DNA of 64,000 bases from positions 62,001-126,000 of the forward strand of contig NZ_KB905934.1 of NCBI RefSeq assembly GCF_000381125.1, given 5' to 3'. Source of the DNA: Caldimonas manganoxidans ATCC BAA-369 (GTDB taxonomy: Bacteria > Pseudomonadota > Gammaproteobacteria > Burkholderiales > Burkholderiaceae_C). The notes under the pieces are model-generated. The model was given only the letters and a program-made list of their open reading frames with translations. It ran no database searches and had not been told where the DNA came from. Shown piece after piece: positions 57,551 to 64,000 of the stretch; position 1 is the first letter of the stretch, and each line of letters begins with the position of its first letter. Position numbers and translations under genes: made by a program.

Positions 57551-57757
57551 TCAAGGTCCGACGTCCCACAGCCATTGCAGCACGCTCTTGACGATGAAGC
57601 CGAGCATGCCGAATGCCAGCACGAAGAACAGCACGAAGGTGCCGAAACGCCCCGCCTGGGACTTGCGCGCCAGATCCCAGATGATGAACAGCATGAAGGC
57701 GATGAACGCCGCCAGCCCGATGGTCACGCCGTAATGCGAGAACTGTTCCTCGGTCAT
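57551..57757 (-). CDS. DUF2788 small membrane protein
   Basis: A 68-residue protein starting MTEEQFSHYGVTIGLAAFIA with two helices (VTIGLAAFIAFMLFIIWDLA, and FVLFFVLAFGMLGFIVKSVL), as in the DUF2788 family common in betaproteobacteria. Role unknown. The ATG at 57757 is preferred because the part before it lies in the next gene's end region. DUF2189 is 10 bases away on the same strand. Confidence 0.85.
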   Translation of the reverse strand: MTEEQFSHYGVTIGLAAFIAFMLFIIWDLARKSQAGRFGTFVLFFVLAFGMLGFIVKSVLQWLWDVGP

Positions 57758-57767
57758 GCCATGCGCC

Positions 57768-58553
57768 TCAGCTCCGCTCGGGCCAGGCCGAGGCATCCAC
57801 CAGCTCGGTGTAGGCATGCCAGCTGGCATGCCCCAGCAGCGGCACGCACCACACCAACCCCACCAAGGTGAGCAGCCCCAGCGCCGTGCACGCGAAGATC
57901 ACGCCGGCCCACAGACACATCGTCAGCGGGTTGTGTCCCACGGCACGCACGCTGGTCAACACCGCCACCGACAGTGGCACGCGCCGCTCCAGCAGCATCG
58001 GGATGGCCACCACCGAGATCGCAAACACCCAAGCGGCCAGCAAACCGCCGGCCAACAGCCACAGCAGGAACAAATGACCACGCTGCATCACATCGGCCGA
58101 GCGCAACACGCGCGGGCTGAAAAAGCCCTGCAAGCCGGCCCAGGGTTCACCGGCCATGGCCAGCACCACCAGCGCCGAAAAGCCCACCCACAGCGTGCCG
58201 ATGAGCGCCAGCAGCAGCGCAAAGCGCAGCAACGCGCCGCTGAGCCGCCAAGCCCGCGCCACGTCGGCCCAGCTCGGCCGGCTGCCTTGCGCCAAGCGGC
58301 GGCTGATCTGGTACAGCCCGGTGGCCAGCAGCGGCCCCACCAGCAAGAAGCCGCTGTAGCCACCGACCAAGACGCCGAAATGCCGCCACCCCAGCAAGGT
58401 GATCGCCACCGACCCCAGCATCACCACCAGCCCGTGGACGAGGCTCAGGCCCCAGGCACGCACCACGTCGCGCTGACCGGCCGCCAACCAATGCAGCGGC
58501 CGACTGAGCGCGACGACCCGCACCGGCGGTAGGGCATCGGTCGGGCGTGTCAT
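57768..58553 (-). CDS. DUF2189 (BPSS1780-type) membrane protein
   Basis: The 261-residue protein has six predicted helices, beginning after residues PPVRVVALSRPLHWLAAGQR, with a central LVVLAMAGEPWAGLQGFF. This fits the DUF2189 family of membrane proteins; no function known. The ATG overlaps the stop of the MerR gene (ATGA), so the two are likely translated together. Confidence 0.8.
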   Translation of the reverse strand: MTRPTDALPPVRVVALSRPLHWLAAGQRDVVRAWGLSLVHGLVVMLGSVAITLLGWRHFGVLVGGYSGFLLVGPLLATGLYQISRRLAQGSRPSWADVARAWRLSGALLRFALLLALIGTLWVGFSALVVLAMAGEPWAGLQGFFSPRVLRSADVMQRGHLFLLWLLAGGLLAAWVFAISVVAIPMLLERRVPLSVAVLTSVRAVGHNPLTMCLWAGVIFACTALGLLTLVGLVWCVPLLGHASWHAYTELVDASAWPERS

Positions 58554-59020
58554 GCGCCGCAGCCCGGGGTCGGTCGATGATGCGTATCGCCCAGGCAGGC
58601 TGCCGTGGCACTGGGACCGATGCCCTCGGGCTCTTGCGCCAGCTCGGCCAGGATGCGGCATTGCGCGCTGGGCCGGGCCTGACGGCACAGGCGCTCCAGC
58701 GCCTGGAGCTGTTCGGCCAACTGGGCCAGCTCGTCCATGCGCTGCTGCACATGCGCCAGGTGCTGCCGCACCAGCTCGTTGGCTGCGGCGCAATCGGCTT
58801 GCGGATCATCGCGCACGCGCAACAGTGCGCGGATCTCCTCCAGCGACAAATCGAGCGCCCGGCAGTGACGGATGAAGCGCAAGCGCGCCACATGAGACTC
58901 GTCGTAGCGCCGGTAATTGCTGCCAGTGCGTGCCGGCGGCGGCATCAGCCCCGCTTTCTCGTAGTAGCGCACCGTCTCCACGGGAGTGTGGGCGCGTTGG
59001 GCCAGTTCACTGATTTTCAT
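58550..59020 (-). CDS. MerR-family regulator, CadR-like
   Basis: A 156-residue MerR regulator: wHTH MKISELAQRAHTPVETVRYY at residues 1-20, the wing SNYRRYDES, and a dimer helix with C77, C112 and C121, plus a C-terminal tail with HHRPTPGC. CadR/PbrR proteins bind Cd(II) or Pb(II) through cysteines near residues 77, 112 and 119; the match makes a thiophilic metal likely, though not proven. It is divergent from the small CDF transporter, with a MerR-type promoter between. Confidence 0.88.
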   Translation of the reverse strand: MKISELAQRAHTPVETVRYYEKAGLMPPPARTGSNYRRYDESHVARLRFIRHCRALDLSLEEIRALLRVRDDPQADCAAANELVRQHLAHVQQRMDELAQLAEQLQALERLCRQARPSAQCRILAELAQEPEGIGPSATAACLGDTHHRPTPGCGA

Positions 59021-59022
59021 GC

Positions 59023-59053
59023 TTGACTCCGGAGCCGCTCCAGGGTTTGCAAT
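59023..59053 (+). promoter_or_regulatory. MerR-type metal-responsive promoter
   Basis: TTGACT (59023-59028) and TGCAAT (59048-59053) are separated by 19 bases, the overlong spacing typical of MerR-controlled promoters. The spacer holds an imperfect dyad (CTCCGGAGC/GCTCCAGGG). It drives the transporter gene 48 bases downstream. Confidence 0.55.
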
Positions 59054-59101
59054 GACTCTACGCCGAAACCCCAACCCTGCACCCTTGCGAGGAATTCGAT
59101 C

Positions 59102-59731
59102 ATGTCTGCCCATTGCCATGACCATGCCTGCCCGTCGTCGAACGCCCACGACCCGGGCTGGCGCCGCGCCCTGTGGATCGCCCTGGTGCTCAATGCGGCC
59201 ATGTTCGGCTTGGAATTCTGGGGCGGCTGGCAGGCCGACTCGGCGGCCTTGCTGGCCGATGCGCTGGACTTCGCCGGGGATGCGCTCAACTACGGACTGT
59301 CGCTGGCCGTGTTGCATTGGGCTGCCGTGTGGGCTTCGCGCGTGGCATGGCTCAAGGGCTGGACGATGGGGCTGTATGGGCTCGGCGTCTTGGCATACGC
59401 AGCGCATCTGGCCTGGACCGGCTCGACCCCGCAGCCGCCCACGATGGGCCTCATCGGCATGCTGGCCCTGGGCACCAACGTGGCCGTGGCCGTGCTGTTG
59501 TACCGCTACCGCGGAGGCGATGCCAACGCGCAATCGGTATGGCTGTGCTCGCGCAATGACGCCATCGGCAACGCCCTGGTGATGCTGGCCGCGCTGGGTG
59601 TGTGGGGTTCCGGCACGGCCTGGCCCGACCTCATCGTCGCCAGCGTGATGGCCGCGCTGGGCATCAGCGCGGCCTGGCGGGTCGTCGCCCAGGCACGGCA
59701 AGAATTGAAAGGCCAGGCGCACACCGCCTGA
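59102..59731 (+). CDS. Truncated CDF-type metal transporter
   Basis: A 209-residue protein with six helices but no C-terminal cytoplasmic domain. The metal-binding region has LLADALDFAGDALN with D56 and D60 in place of the H/D-x3-D of other CDF proteins, and the fifth helix has WLCSRNDAIGN with C149 four residues before D153, where zinc CDFs use H-x3-D. The N-terminus HCHDHAC could bind metal. A MerR-type regulator and promoter precede it. Cadmium, lead or zinc export is likely by context (inference). Confidence 0.78.
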   Translation: MSAHCHDHACPSSNAHDPGWRRALWIALVLNAAMFGLEFWGGWQADSAALLADALDFAGDALNYGLSLAVLHWAAVWASRVAWLKGWTMGLYGLGVLAYAAHLAWTGSTPQPPTMGLIGMLALGTNVAVAVLLYRYRGGDANAQSVWLCSRNDAIGNALVMLAALGVWGSGTAWPDLIVASVMAALGISAAWRVVAQARQELKGQAHTA

Positions 59732-59738
59732 GCCCGCC

Positions 59739-60224
59739 TCAGCGCGTGCCACAGCCTGCGCTGCCACAGTGGGACATCGGCACATCCGGCACAGGCTGTG
59801 CGGCTGAGGTCGGCCGCAGCGTGCCAGTGGCCGTGTCGAAGCCCACCTGCTCGCAATGCCAAGCCAAGGCGGCATCCATCATCTGGGCGTGCTGCACGAA
59901 CCATGTGGCCAACTCATCGGCCAGGCGCCGCACCAGGGACAGGTCCTGCGCTGCCTGCTGCTCCACCTGACGCATCAGTGCCAGCACCATGGCATGCTGA
60001 CGCTGGTGACAATTGTCCGGCGCAAAACCGGTGGCGGCCATCCAAGCGTCTTCCTGGCCGAAATGGGCCTCGGTATGCTCGATGAGCGCACGCAGCGCCG
60101 GCCGCAAGGCGTCGTCACGGGCCGCTTGCAGCGCCTGCAGCCGCTGGACGAATTCTTCATGGGTGCGGTCCATGGCGTCATTGCCAAGGACCAGGGCATC
60201 AGACCATTGCAGCAGCTCAGACAT
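59739..60224 (-). CDS. Bacteriohemerythrin-like protein
   Basis: A 161-residue four-helix bundle with iron-ligand pattern: HEEFVQRLQALQ (H22), IEHTEAHFGQED (two His plus Glu), HQRQHAMVLAL, and WFVQHAQMMD with H-x4-D. These match di-iron hemerythrins that bind oxygen. The C-terminal tail beyond residue 125 ends SHCGSAGCGTR with two cysteines, not part of the fold. Role may be oxygen supply or sensing; unknown. It lies on the minus strand after argH and converges with the CDF gene. Confidence 0.85.
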   Translation of the reverse strand: MSELLQWSDALVLGNDAMDRTHEEFVQRLQALQAARDDALRPALRALIEHTEAHFGQEDAWMAATGFAPDNCHQRQHAMVLALMRQVEQQAAQDLSLVRRLADELATWFVQHAQMMDAALAWHCEQVGFDTATGTLRPTSAAQPVPDVPMSHCGSAGCGTR

Positions 60225-60261
60225 GGGCGGCGGCCTTTGGGGAACGGACCACCAGCCTAAT

Positions 60262-60281
60262 GGCCCGGCCCATGCCGGGCC
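60262..60281 (-). terminator. Hairpin after argH
   Basis: GGCCCGGC and GCCGGGCC form a perfect 8-bp stem with loop CCAT, 25 bases beyond the argH stop in the direction of transcription. Only a short ATT follows, so the U tract is weak. Confidence 0.5.
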
Positions 60282-60305
60282 TTGCTGCAGATCAAGTCTT
60301 GCGCA

Positions 60306-61706
60306 TCAGGCCCCCAGCCGTGCCCGATGGCGCTCCACCTGCGCGCGCACCTGGGCCGGGGCGGTGCCGCCCAGAATGTTGCGGGCCTCCAGCGAGCCGC
60401 GCAGCGACAGCACCTCGTACACATCCTCGCCCACCAGGGGCGAGAAGCTTTGCAACGTGGCCAGCGGCAGTTGCGACAAGTCCACCCCCAGGCCGATGGC
60501 CGTCTTCACCGCATGCGCCACCACCTCATGGGCATCGCGGAAGGGCAGGCCCTTTTTGACCAGATAGTCGGCCAAGTCCGTGGCCGTGGCATAGCCCTTC
60601 AGCGCGGCACGCTCCATCGCCTCGGGTTTGACGACGATGCCGCCCACCAGCTCGACGAAAATGCGCAGCGTATCCTTCAAGGTATCCACCGTGTCGAACA
60701 GCGGCTCCTTGTCTTCCTGGTTGTCCTTGTTGTAGGCCAAGGGCTGGCCCTTCATCAGCGTGAGCAAGCCCATCAGGTGGCCCACCACGCGGCCGGTTTT
60801 GCCGCGCGCCAACTCGGGCACGTCGGGGTTCTTTTTCTGCGGCATGATGGACGAGCCGGTGCAGAAGCGGTCGGCCATGTCGATGAAACCAAAGCTTTGG
60901 CTCATCCACAACACGAGCTCCTCGCTCAGGCGCGACACATGCACCATGACCAGCGCAGCCGCTGCGGTGAATTCGATGGCGAAATCTCGATCGCTCACCG
61001 CATCCAGCGAGTTCTGGCACACCCCGTCCATGCCCAGCGTGCGCGCCACGCGCTGGCGGTCTAGCGGGTAGCTGGTGCCAGCCAAGGCCGCGGCCCCCAG
61101 CGGCAGGCGGTTGACGCGGCGGCGCACATCGGCCATGCGCTCGGCATCGCGCGCGAACATCTCCACATAGGCCAGCATGTGGTGACCAAAGCTCACCGGC
61201 TGGGCCACTTGCAGGTGCGTGAAACCCGGCATGATCACCTCGGCATGCCGCTCGGCCAGGTCCACCAACGCCTTTTGCAGCTCGGCAAGCAGTGCACCGA
61301 TCACGTCGATCTCATCGCGCAACCACAGACGCACATCGGTAGCCACCTGGTCGTTGCGACTGCGGCCGGTGTGCAGCCGCTTGCCCGCATCGCCAATGAG
61401 CTGGGTCAGGCGGGCCTCGATGTTCAGGTGCACATCCTCCAGGTCGAGCTTCCACTGGAAAGCGCCGGATTCGATCTCCTGCGTGATGATGGCCATGCCG
61501 CGCTGGATGGCCGCATGGTCCTCGGCGGAAATCACCCCTTGGGCGGCCAGCATCTCGGCATGGGCCAGCGAGCCCTGAATGTCGGCGCGCCACAAGCGCT
61601 GGTCAAAGAACACGCTGGCGGTGTAGCGCTTGACCAGCTCGCTCATCGGTTCGGAGAAGAGCGCAGACCAGGCTTCGGATTTTTTATCGAGTTGGTTGGC
61701 GGACAT
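60306..61706 (-). CDS. argH: Argininosuccinate lyase
   Basis: The 466-residue enzyme completes arginine synthesis by releasing fumarate from argininosuccinate. The superfamily signature [12 protein letters not shown] lies near residues 280-292, with the [18 protein letters not shown] segment near 111-128. ATG at 61706 opens [20 protein letters not shown], a normal N-terminus. argD and argF are 40 kb away and argG is not in the window, so arg genes are scattered here. Confidence 0.96.
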   Translation of the reverse strand: MSANQLDKKSEAWSALFSEPMSELVKRYTASVFFDQRLWRADIQGSLAHAEMLAAQGVISAEDHAAIQRGMAIITQEIESGAFQWKLDLEDVHLNIEARLTQLIGDAGKRLHTGRSRNDQVATDVRLWLRDEIDVIGALLAELQKALVDLAERHAEVIMPGFTHLQVAQPVSFGHHMLAYVEMFARDAERMADVRRRVNRLPLGAAALAGTSYPLDRQRVARTLGMDGVCQNSLDAVSDRDFAIEFTAAAALVMVHVSRLSEELVLWMSQSFGFIDMADRFCTGSSIMPQKKNPDVPELARGKTGRVVGHLMGLLTLMKGQPLAYNKDNQEDKEPLFDTVDTLKDTLRIFVELVGGIVVKPEAMERAALKGYATATDLADYLVKKGLPFRDAHEVVAHAVKTAIGLGVDLSQLPLATLQSFSPLVGEDVYEVLSLRGSLEARNILGGTAPAQVRAQVERHRARLGA

Positions 61707-61869
61707 GTCGGATGAACGGCACAGGCCGGCTGGATGGACGCTTCAGCGGCGGCTTGCCGCATCGGCCGAGCGTCCGGGAGAATCGGAGCAGCGGCGGCCA
61801 AAGGCTCGGGCCGCCTTGGAACCGTTCGATTTTAGGGGCTCGGCGATCGAGCCCAAGGAGAGTGCCCGC

Positions 61870-62961
61870 TTGTCCCGTCCCGGCCCCTTGCCATCGCCTG
61901 CGAACCCATCGACCCGCCCGTTCGGCACCACCATCTTCGACCAATTGCAACCGGGGGGGGCGGCCGCGCAAGCGGCCTCGTCGCCCTTCGATGTGTGCCA
62001 CGTCGGCGTGGTGCTGCGCTCGGTGCTGTTCGTGCATGCGGTGGTGGGCGTGGCCGTGAGCTTCGTCGCGGGCAGCTGGTCGGACTGGCTGCTGGCCCTG
62101 GCCCATGGCGCGGCCGTGGCCCTGCCAGCCACCTTGCTGTGGCTGGTGCTGTGTTGTGCGCTCAAACGGCTGCTGGTGCGAGCATCCGCCCCGGTGCAAT
62201 GGGTGGTCGCCATCGGCCTGGGCGCCATCTGTGGCGCCTATGGCTGGTGGCAAGTGGGGTGGGTGGAGCTGCCCCTGACCCAAGCCGTCCACGGCGTGGC
62301 CCCGTTGCTGGCCGGCGCGGGGCTGTCGGCCATGATGTTCTATGCCCTGAAGCTGCGCTCTCGCAGCCAGTTGCCGGCGGTCACGCGCGCCCGGCTGGCC
62401 GAGTTGCAGTCTCGCATCCGACCGCATTTCCTGTTCAATACGCTGAATGCGGCCATCGCGCTGGTGAGGGTCGATCCGGCGCGCGCCGAGGCCGTGCTGG
62501 AGGACCTGTCCGAATTGTTCCGCGTGGCCCTGATCGAATCCGGCCATGCGGTCACCCTGGCCGAGGAAGTGGACCTCGCCCGGCGGTATCTGGCCATCGA
62601 ACAGATCCGCTTCGGCCAACGGCTGCGTGTCGAATGGGACTTGGACCCCGCCGCCGGCGAAGTGCGTGTGCCTCCACTGGTGCTACAACCCCTGGTGGAA
62701 AACGCCGTGCGGCATGGCATCGAGCCCGCGCCCGAGGGCGGCTATGTGCGCATCCGCACCCAGGTGCGCGGCTCGCTGGCCGTGCTGACCGTGACCAACT
62801 CGCTACCGCCGACGGCCCCATCGCCCACGACGGGCCACGGCATGGCCCTGCGCAACGTGAAGGAGCGCCTGCGGCTGATGCACGACGTCAGCGCCCAGTT
62901 CGCCGCCGGCCCGGATCATGGCACCTGGCGCGTGCACATCGCCGTGCCGTTGAGAAGCTGA
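61870..62961 (+). CDS. LytS/YehU-type sensor histidine kinase
   Basis: The 363-residue protein has four helices near residues 45-150 and the His-kinase-internal region RIRPHFLFNTLNA with phospho-acceptor H186, then the HATPase motif PLVLQPLVENAVRHGIEP and GMALRNVKERL. Such kinases pair with LytTR regulators; the next gene is one. I place the start at TTG 61870 because AAGGAG stands 9 bases before it; an ATG at 61705 would overlap the start of argH and add a proline- and arginine-rich leader. AlgZ of Pseudomonas belongs to the same class. Confidence 0.85.
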   Translation: MSRPGPLPSPANPSTRPFGTTIFDQLQPGGAAAQAASSPFDVCHVGVVLRSVLFVHAVVGVAVSFVAGSWSDWLLALAHGAAVALPATLLWLVLCCALKRLLVRASAPVQWVVAIGLGAICGAYGWWQVGWVELPLTQAVHGVAPLLAGAGLSAMMFYALKLRSRSQLPAVTRARLAELQSRIRPHFLFNTLNAAIALVRVDPARAEAVLEDLSELFRVALIESGHAVTLAEEVDLARRYLAIEQIRFGQRLRVEWDLDPAAGEVRVPPLVLQPLVENAVRHGIEPAPEGGYVRIRTQVRGSLAVLTVTNSLPPTAPSPTTGHGMALRNVKERLRLMHDVSAQFAAGPDHGTWRVHIAVPLRS

Positions 62962-62972
62962 GAAGATCGACC

Positions 62973-63728
62973 ATGCTCAAGGTGTTCATCGTCGATGATG
63001 AAGAACTGGCCCGCCTGAGGCTGCGCTCCCTCTTACGCGAGCCCGACATGCCGACCAATCGAGTGGTGGGCGAAGCCGCCGACGCACGCCAGGCCCAGGC
63101 TTGGCTGTCCGAGCAGACTTGCGATCTGGTCTTGCTGGACGTGCAAATGCCCGGGCTCAACGGCACGCAACTGGCTGCGCAATGGCAGACCCGGCCCGAC
63201 GCGCCGGCCGTGGTCTTCGTCACCGCGCACCCCGAACATGCGGTCACCGCCTTCGAACTCAATGCGGTGGACTACCTCACCAAGCCGGTGCGCCGCGAGC
63301 GCCTGCGGGCCGCGCTGGAACGCGCCGTCGAACGCATCAAAGCCCGTGCCCAGCAGGTCGAAGACGGCCCGGTGCTCGTGGTGAACGACCGCGGCCGCGT
63401 GACCCGCGTGCCGGTGCACGAAGTGCTGTACCTGAAAGCCGAACTCAAGTACGTGACCCTGCGCACGGCCGACCACAGCTATGTGCTCGACGAGTCGCTG
63501 GCCACGCTCGAAGAACGCTTGGGCGAGCGCTTCTTGCGCATCCATCGCAACGCTCTGGTGGCCCGACGGGCCGTGCGGGCCTTGGAGCGCCGCAGCGTGA
63601 GCAGCGAGGACGACGAGCACGGCAAAGAGGGCTGGGCCGTGCGTCTGCACGGCCTGGACGAATGGCTGGCCGTCTCGCGCCGGCAGTTGCCCGCGGTGCG
63701 CGAAGCACTCTGCAGCAAGGGCCTATGA
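62973..63728 (+). CDS. LytTR-family response regulator (AlgR-like)
   Basis: A 251-residue regulator: receiver with phospho-D56 in LVLLDVQMPGLNG, and a C-terminal LytTR domain (about residues 135-245: VPVHEVLYLKAELKYVTLRT, then RIHRNALVARRAVRALE). It is the partner of the kinase 11 bases upstream. AlgR regulates alginate and other genes in Pseudomonas; targets here are unknown. Its stop overlaps the start of the Sir2 gene. Confidence 0.93.
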   Translation: MLKVFIVDDEELARLRLRSLLREPDMPTNRVVGEAADARQAQAWLSEQTCDLVLLDVQMPGLNGTQLAAQWQTRPDAPAVVFVTAHPEHAVTAFELNAVDYLTKPVRRERLRAALERAVERIKARAQQVEDGPVLVVNDRGRVTRVPVHEVLYLKAELKYVTLRTADHSYVLDESLATLEERLGERFLRIHRNALVARRAVRALERRSVSSEDDEHGKEGWAVRLHGLDEWLAVSRRQLPAVREALCSKGL

Positions 63729-64000
63729 ACCCGCCCGCGCCCATGGACCCGCCCGCCGAAGTGCGGGCCTGGTGCCAAGCCGCACGACGCCCTTGCGTGC
63801 TCAGCGGCGCCGGCATGTCCGCCGAAAGCGGCGTGCCCACCTTCCGCGACACCCCCCGCAGCCTGTGGGCGCGCTTCGACCCCGCAACCCTGGCCACCCC
63901 CGAAGCCTACGAACGCGACCCGGCCCTGGTGTGGGCCTGGTACCAATGGCGCACCCACCTCGTGCGCCGGGCCCAGCCCAACGAAGGCCATGTGGCGCTG
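63725..64000 (+). CDS. Sir2-family NAD-dependent deacetylase, 3'-truncated
   Basis: Ninety-two residues are visible before the window ends. VLSGAGMSAESGVPTFRDTP near residues 25-44 is the NAD-binding GAG-x-S-x-x-SG-x-P-x-FR motif of bacterial SIR2 (CobB-like) enzymes, which remove acetyl or succinyl groups from protein lysines. The zinc-binding part and catalytic His lie beyond the edge. The ATG at 63725 overlaps the regulator stop. Confidence 0.88.
   Translation, partial: MNPPAPMDPPAEVRAWCQAARRPCVLSGAGMSAESGVPTFRDTPRSLWARFDPATLATPEAYERDPALVWAWYQWRTHLVRRAQPNEGHVAL

Noticed and set aside
61705-61869. ATG at 61705 as the start of the LytS-type kinase
   Set aside because: The leader would be proline- and arginine-rich and overlap the start codon region of argH. 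A TTG with AAGGAG 9 bases before it at 61870 is better supported.

Overview
The window is high-GC DNA, roughly two thirds G+C by eye, with dense, short-spaced genes and no rRNA, tRNA, CRISPR array, transposase or phage gene that I can recognise. Gene content and order point to a betaproteobacterium of the order Burkholderiales, probably Comamonadaceae or a Rubrivivax/Tepidimonas-like relative. The supporting signs are rpsP-rimM-trmD-rplS, the block folK-pcnB-HAD-hda facing purM, murJ/rpsT/DUF3579/argD/argF, a CysB-type regulator beside sulfate permease genes, and a homogentisate cluster with a flavin monooxygenase and a DUF2783 protein. The identification is inference, because no marker gene such as 16S rRNA is present.

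Layout. Positions 1-4566 hold housekeeping genes: a DUF3999 fragment, a YkgJ Cys-cluster protein, orn, an M48 membrane protease, phhB and rsgA. Positions 4684-8397 hold a sulfate ABC uptake set (binding protein, cysT, cysW) without a cysA ATPase, facing cysB. Positions 8490-12370, on the minus strand, hold the rpsP-rimM-trmD-rplS ribosome operon followed by a Nudix CoA pyrophosphatase and a CbiB-like protein. Positions 12630-21146 hold small membrane proteins, folK-pcnB-HAD phosphatase-hda, purM, a SirB1-type protein, murJ and rpsT. Positions 21271-24772 hold DUF3579, argD-argF, DUF2784 and a second YkgJ protein.

Positions 24860-53368 form a catabolic and transport island. It contains kynB-kynU-kynA (tryptophan to anthranilate), a LysR regulator, an unusual M50 protease fused to a SUKH-like domain, and a glutamate/aspartate-type ABC importer with two binding proteins. 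The beta-ketoadipate genes follow in two units, pcaB-pcaCD (a fused decarboxylase/lactonase) and pcaIJF, each divergent from its own IclR regulator, with sbcB between them. Next comes a homogentisate unit (MBL protein, flavin monooxygenase, DUF2783, hmgA, fahA) divergent from a third IclR regulator and followed by a TRAP transporter. The pca genes would convert carboxymuconate to succinyl-CoA and acetyl-CoA. The hmg/fah genes would take homogentisate toward fumarate and acetoacetate; a maleylacetoacetate isomerase and the protocatechuate dioxygenase pcaGH are not in the window.

Positions 53371-64000 hold a large hybrid sensor kinase, a lipoprotein joining NlpE-like and chagasin-like domains, small membrane proteins, a CadR-like MerR regulator with a truncated CDF transporter, a hemerythrin, argH, a LytS/LytTR two-component pair and the start of a Sir2 deacetylase.

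The most interesting non-routine items are the M50-SUKH fusion, the PcaC-PcaD domain order, the metallo-beta-lactamase-fold protein that has lost half its metal site, paired GTTC-N7-GAAC operators at pcaI/pcaR, and the NlpE-chagasin lipoprotein.
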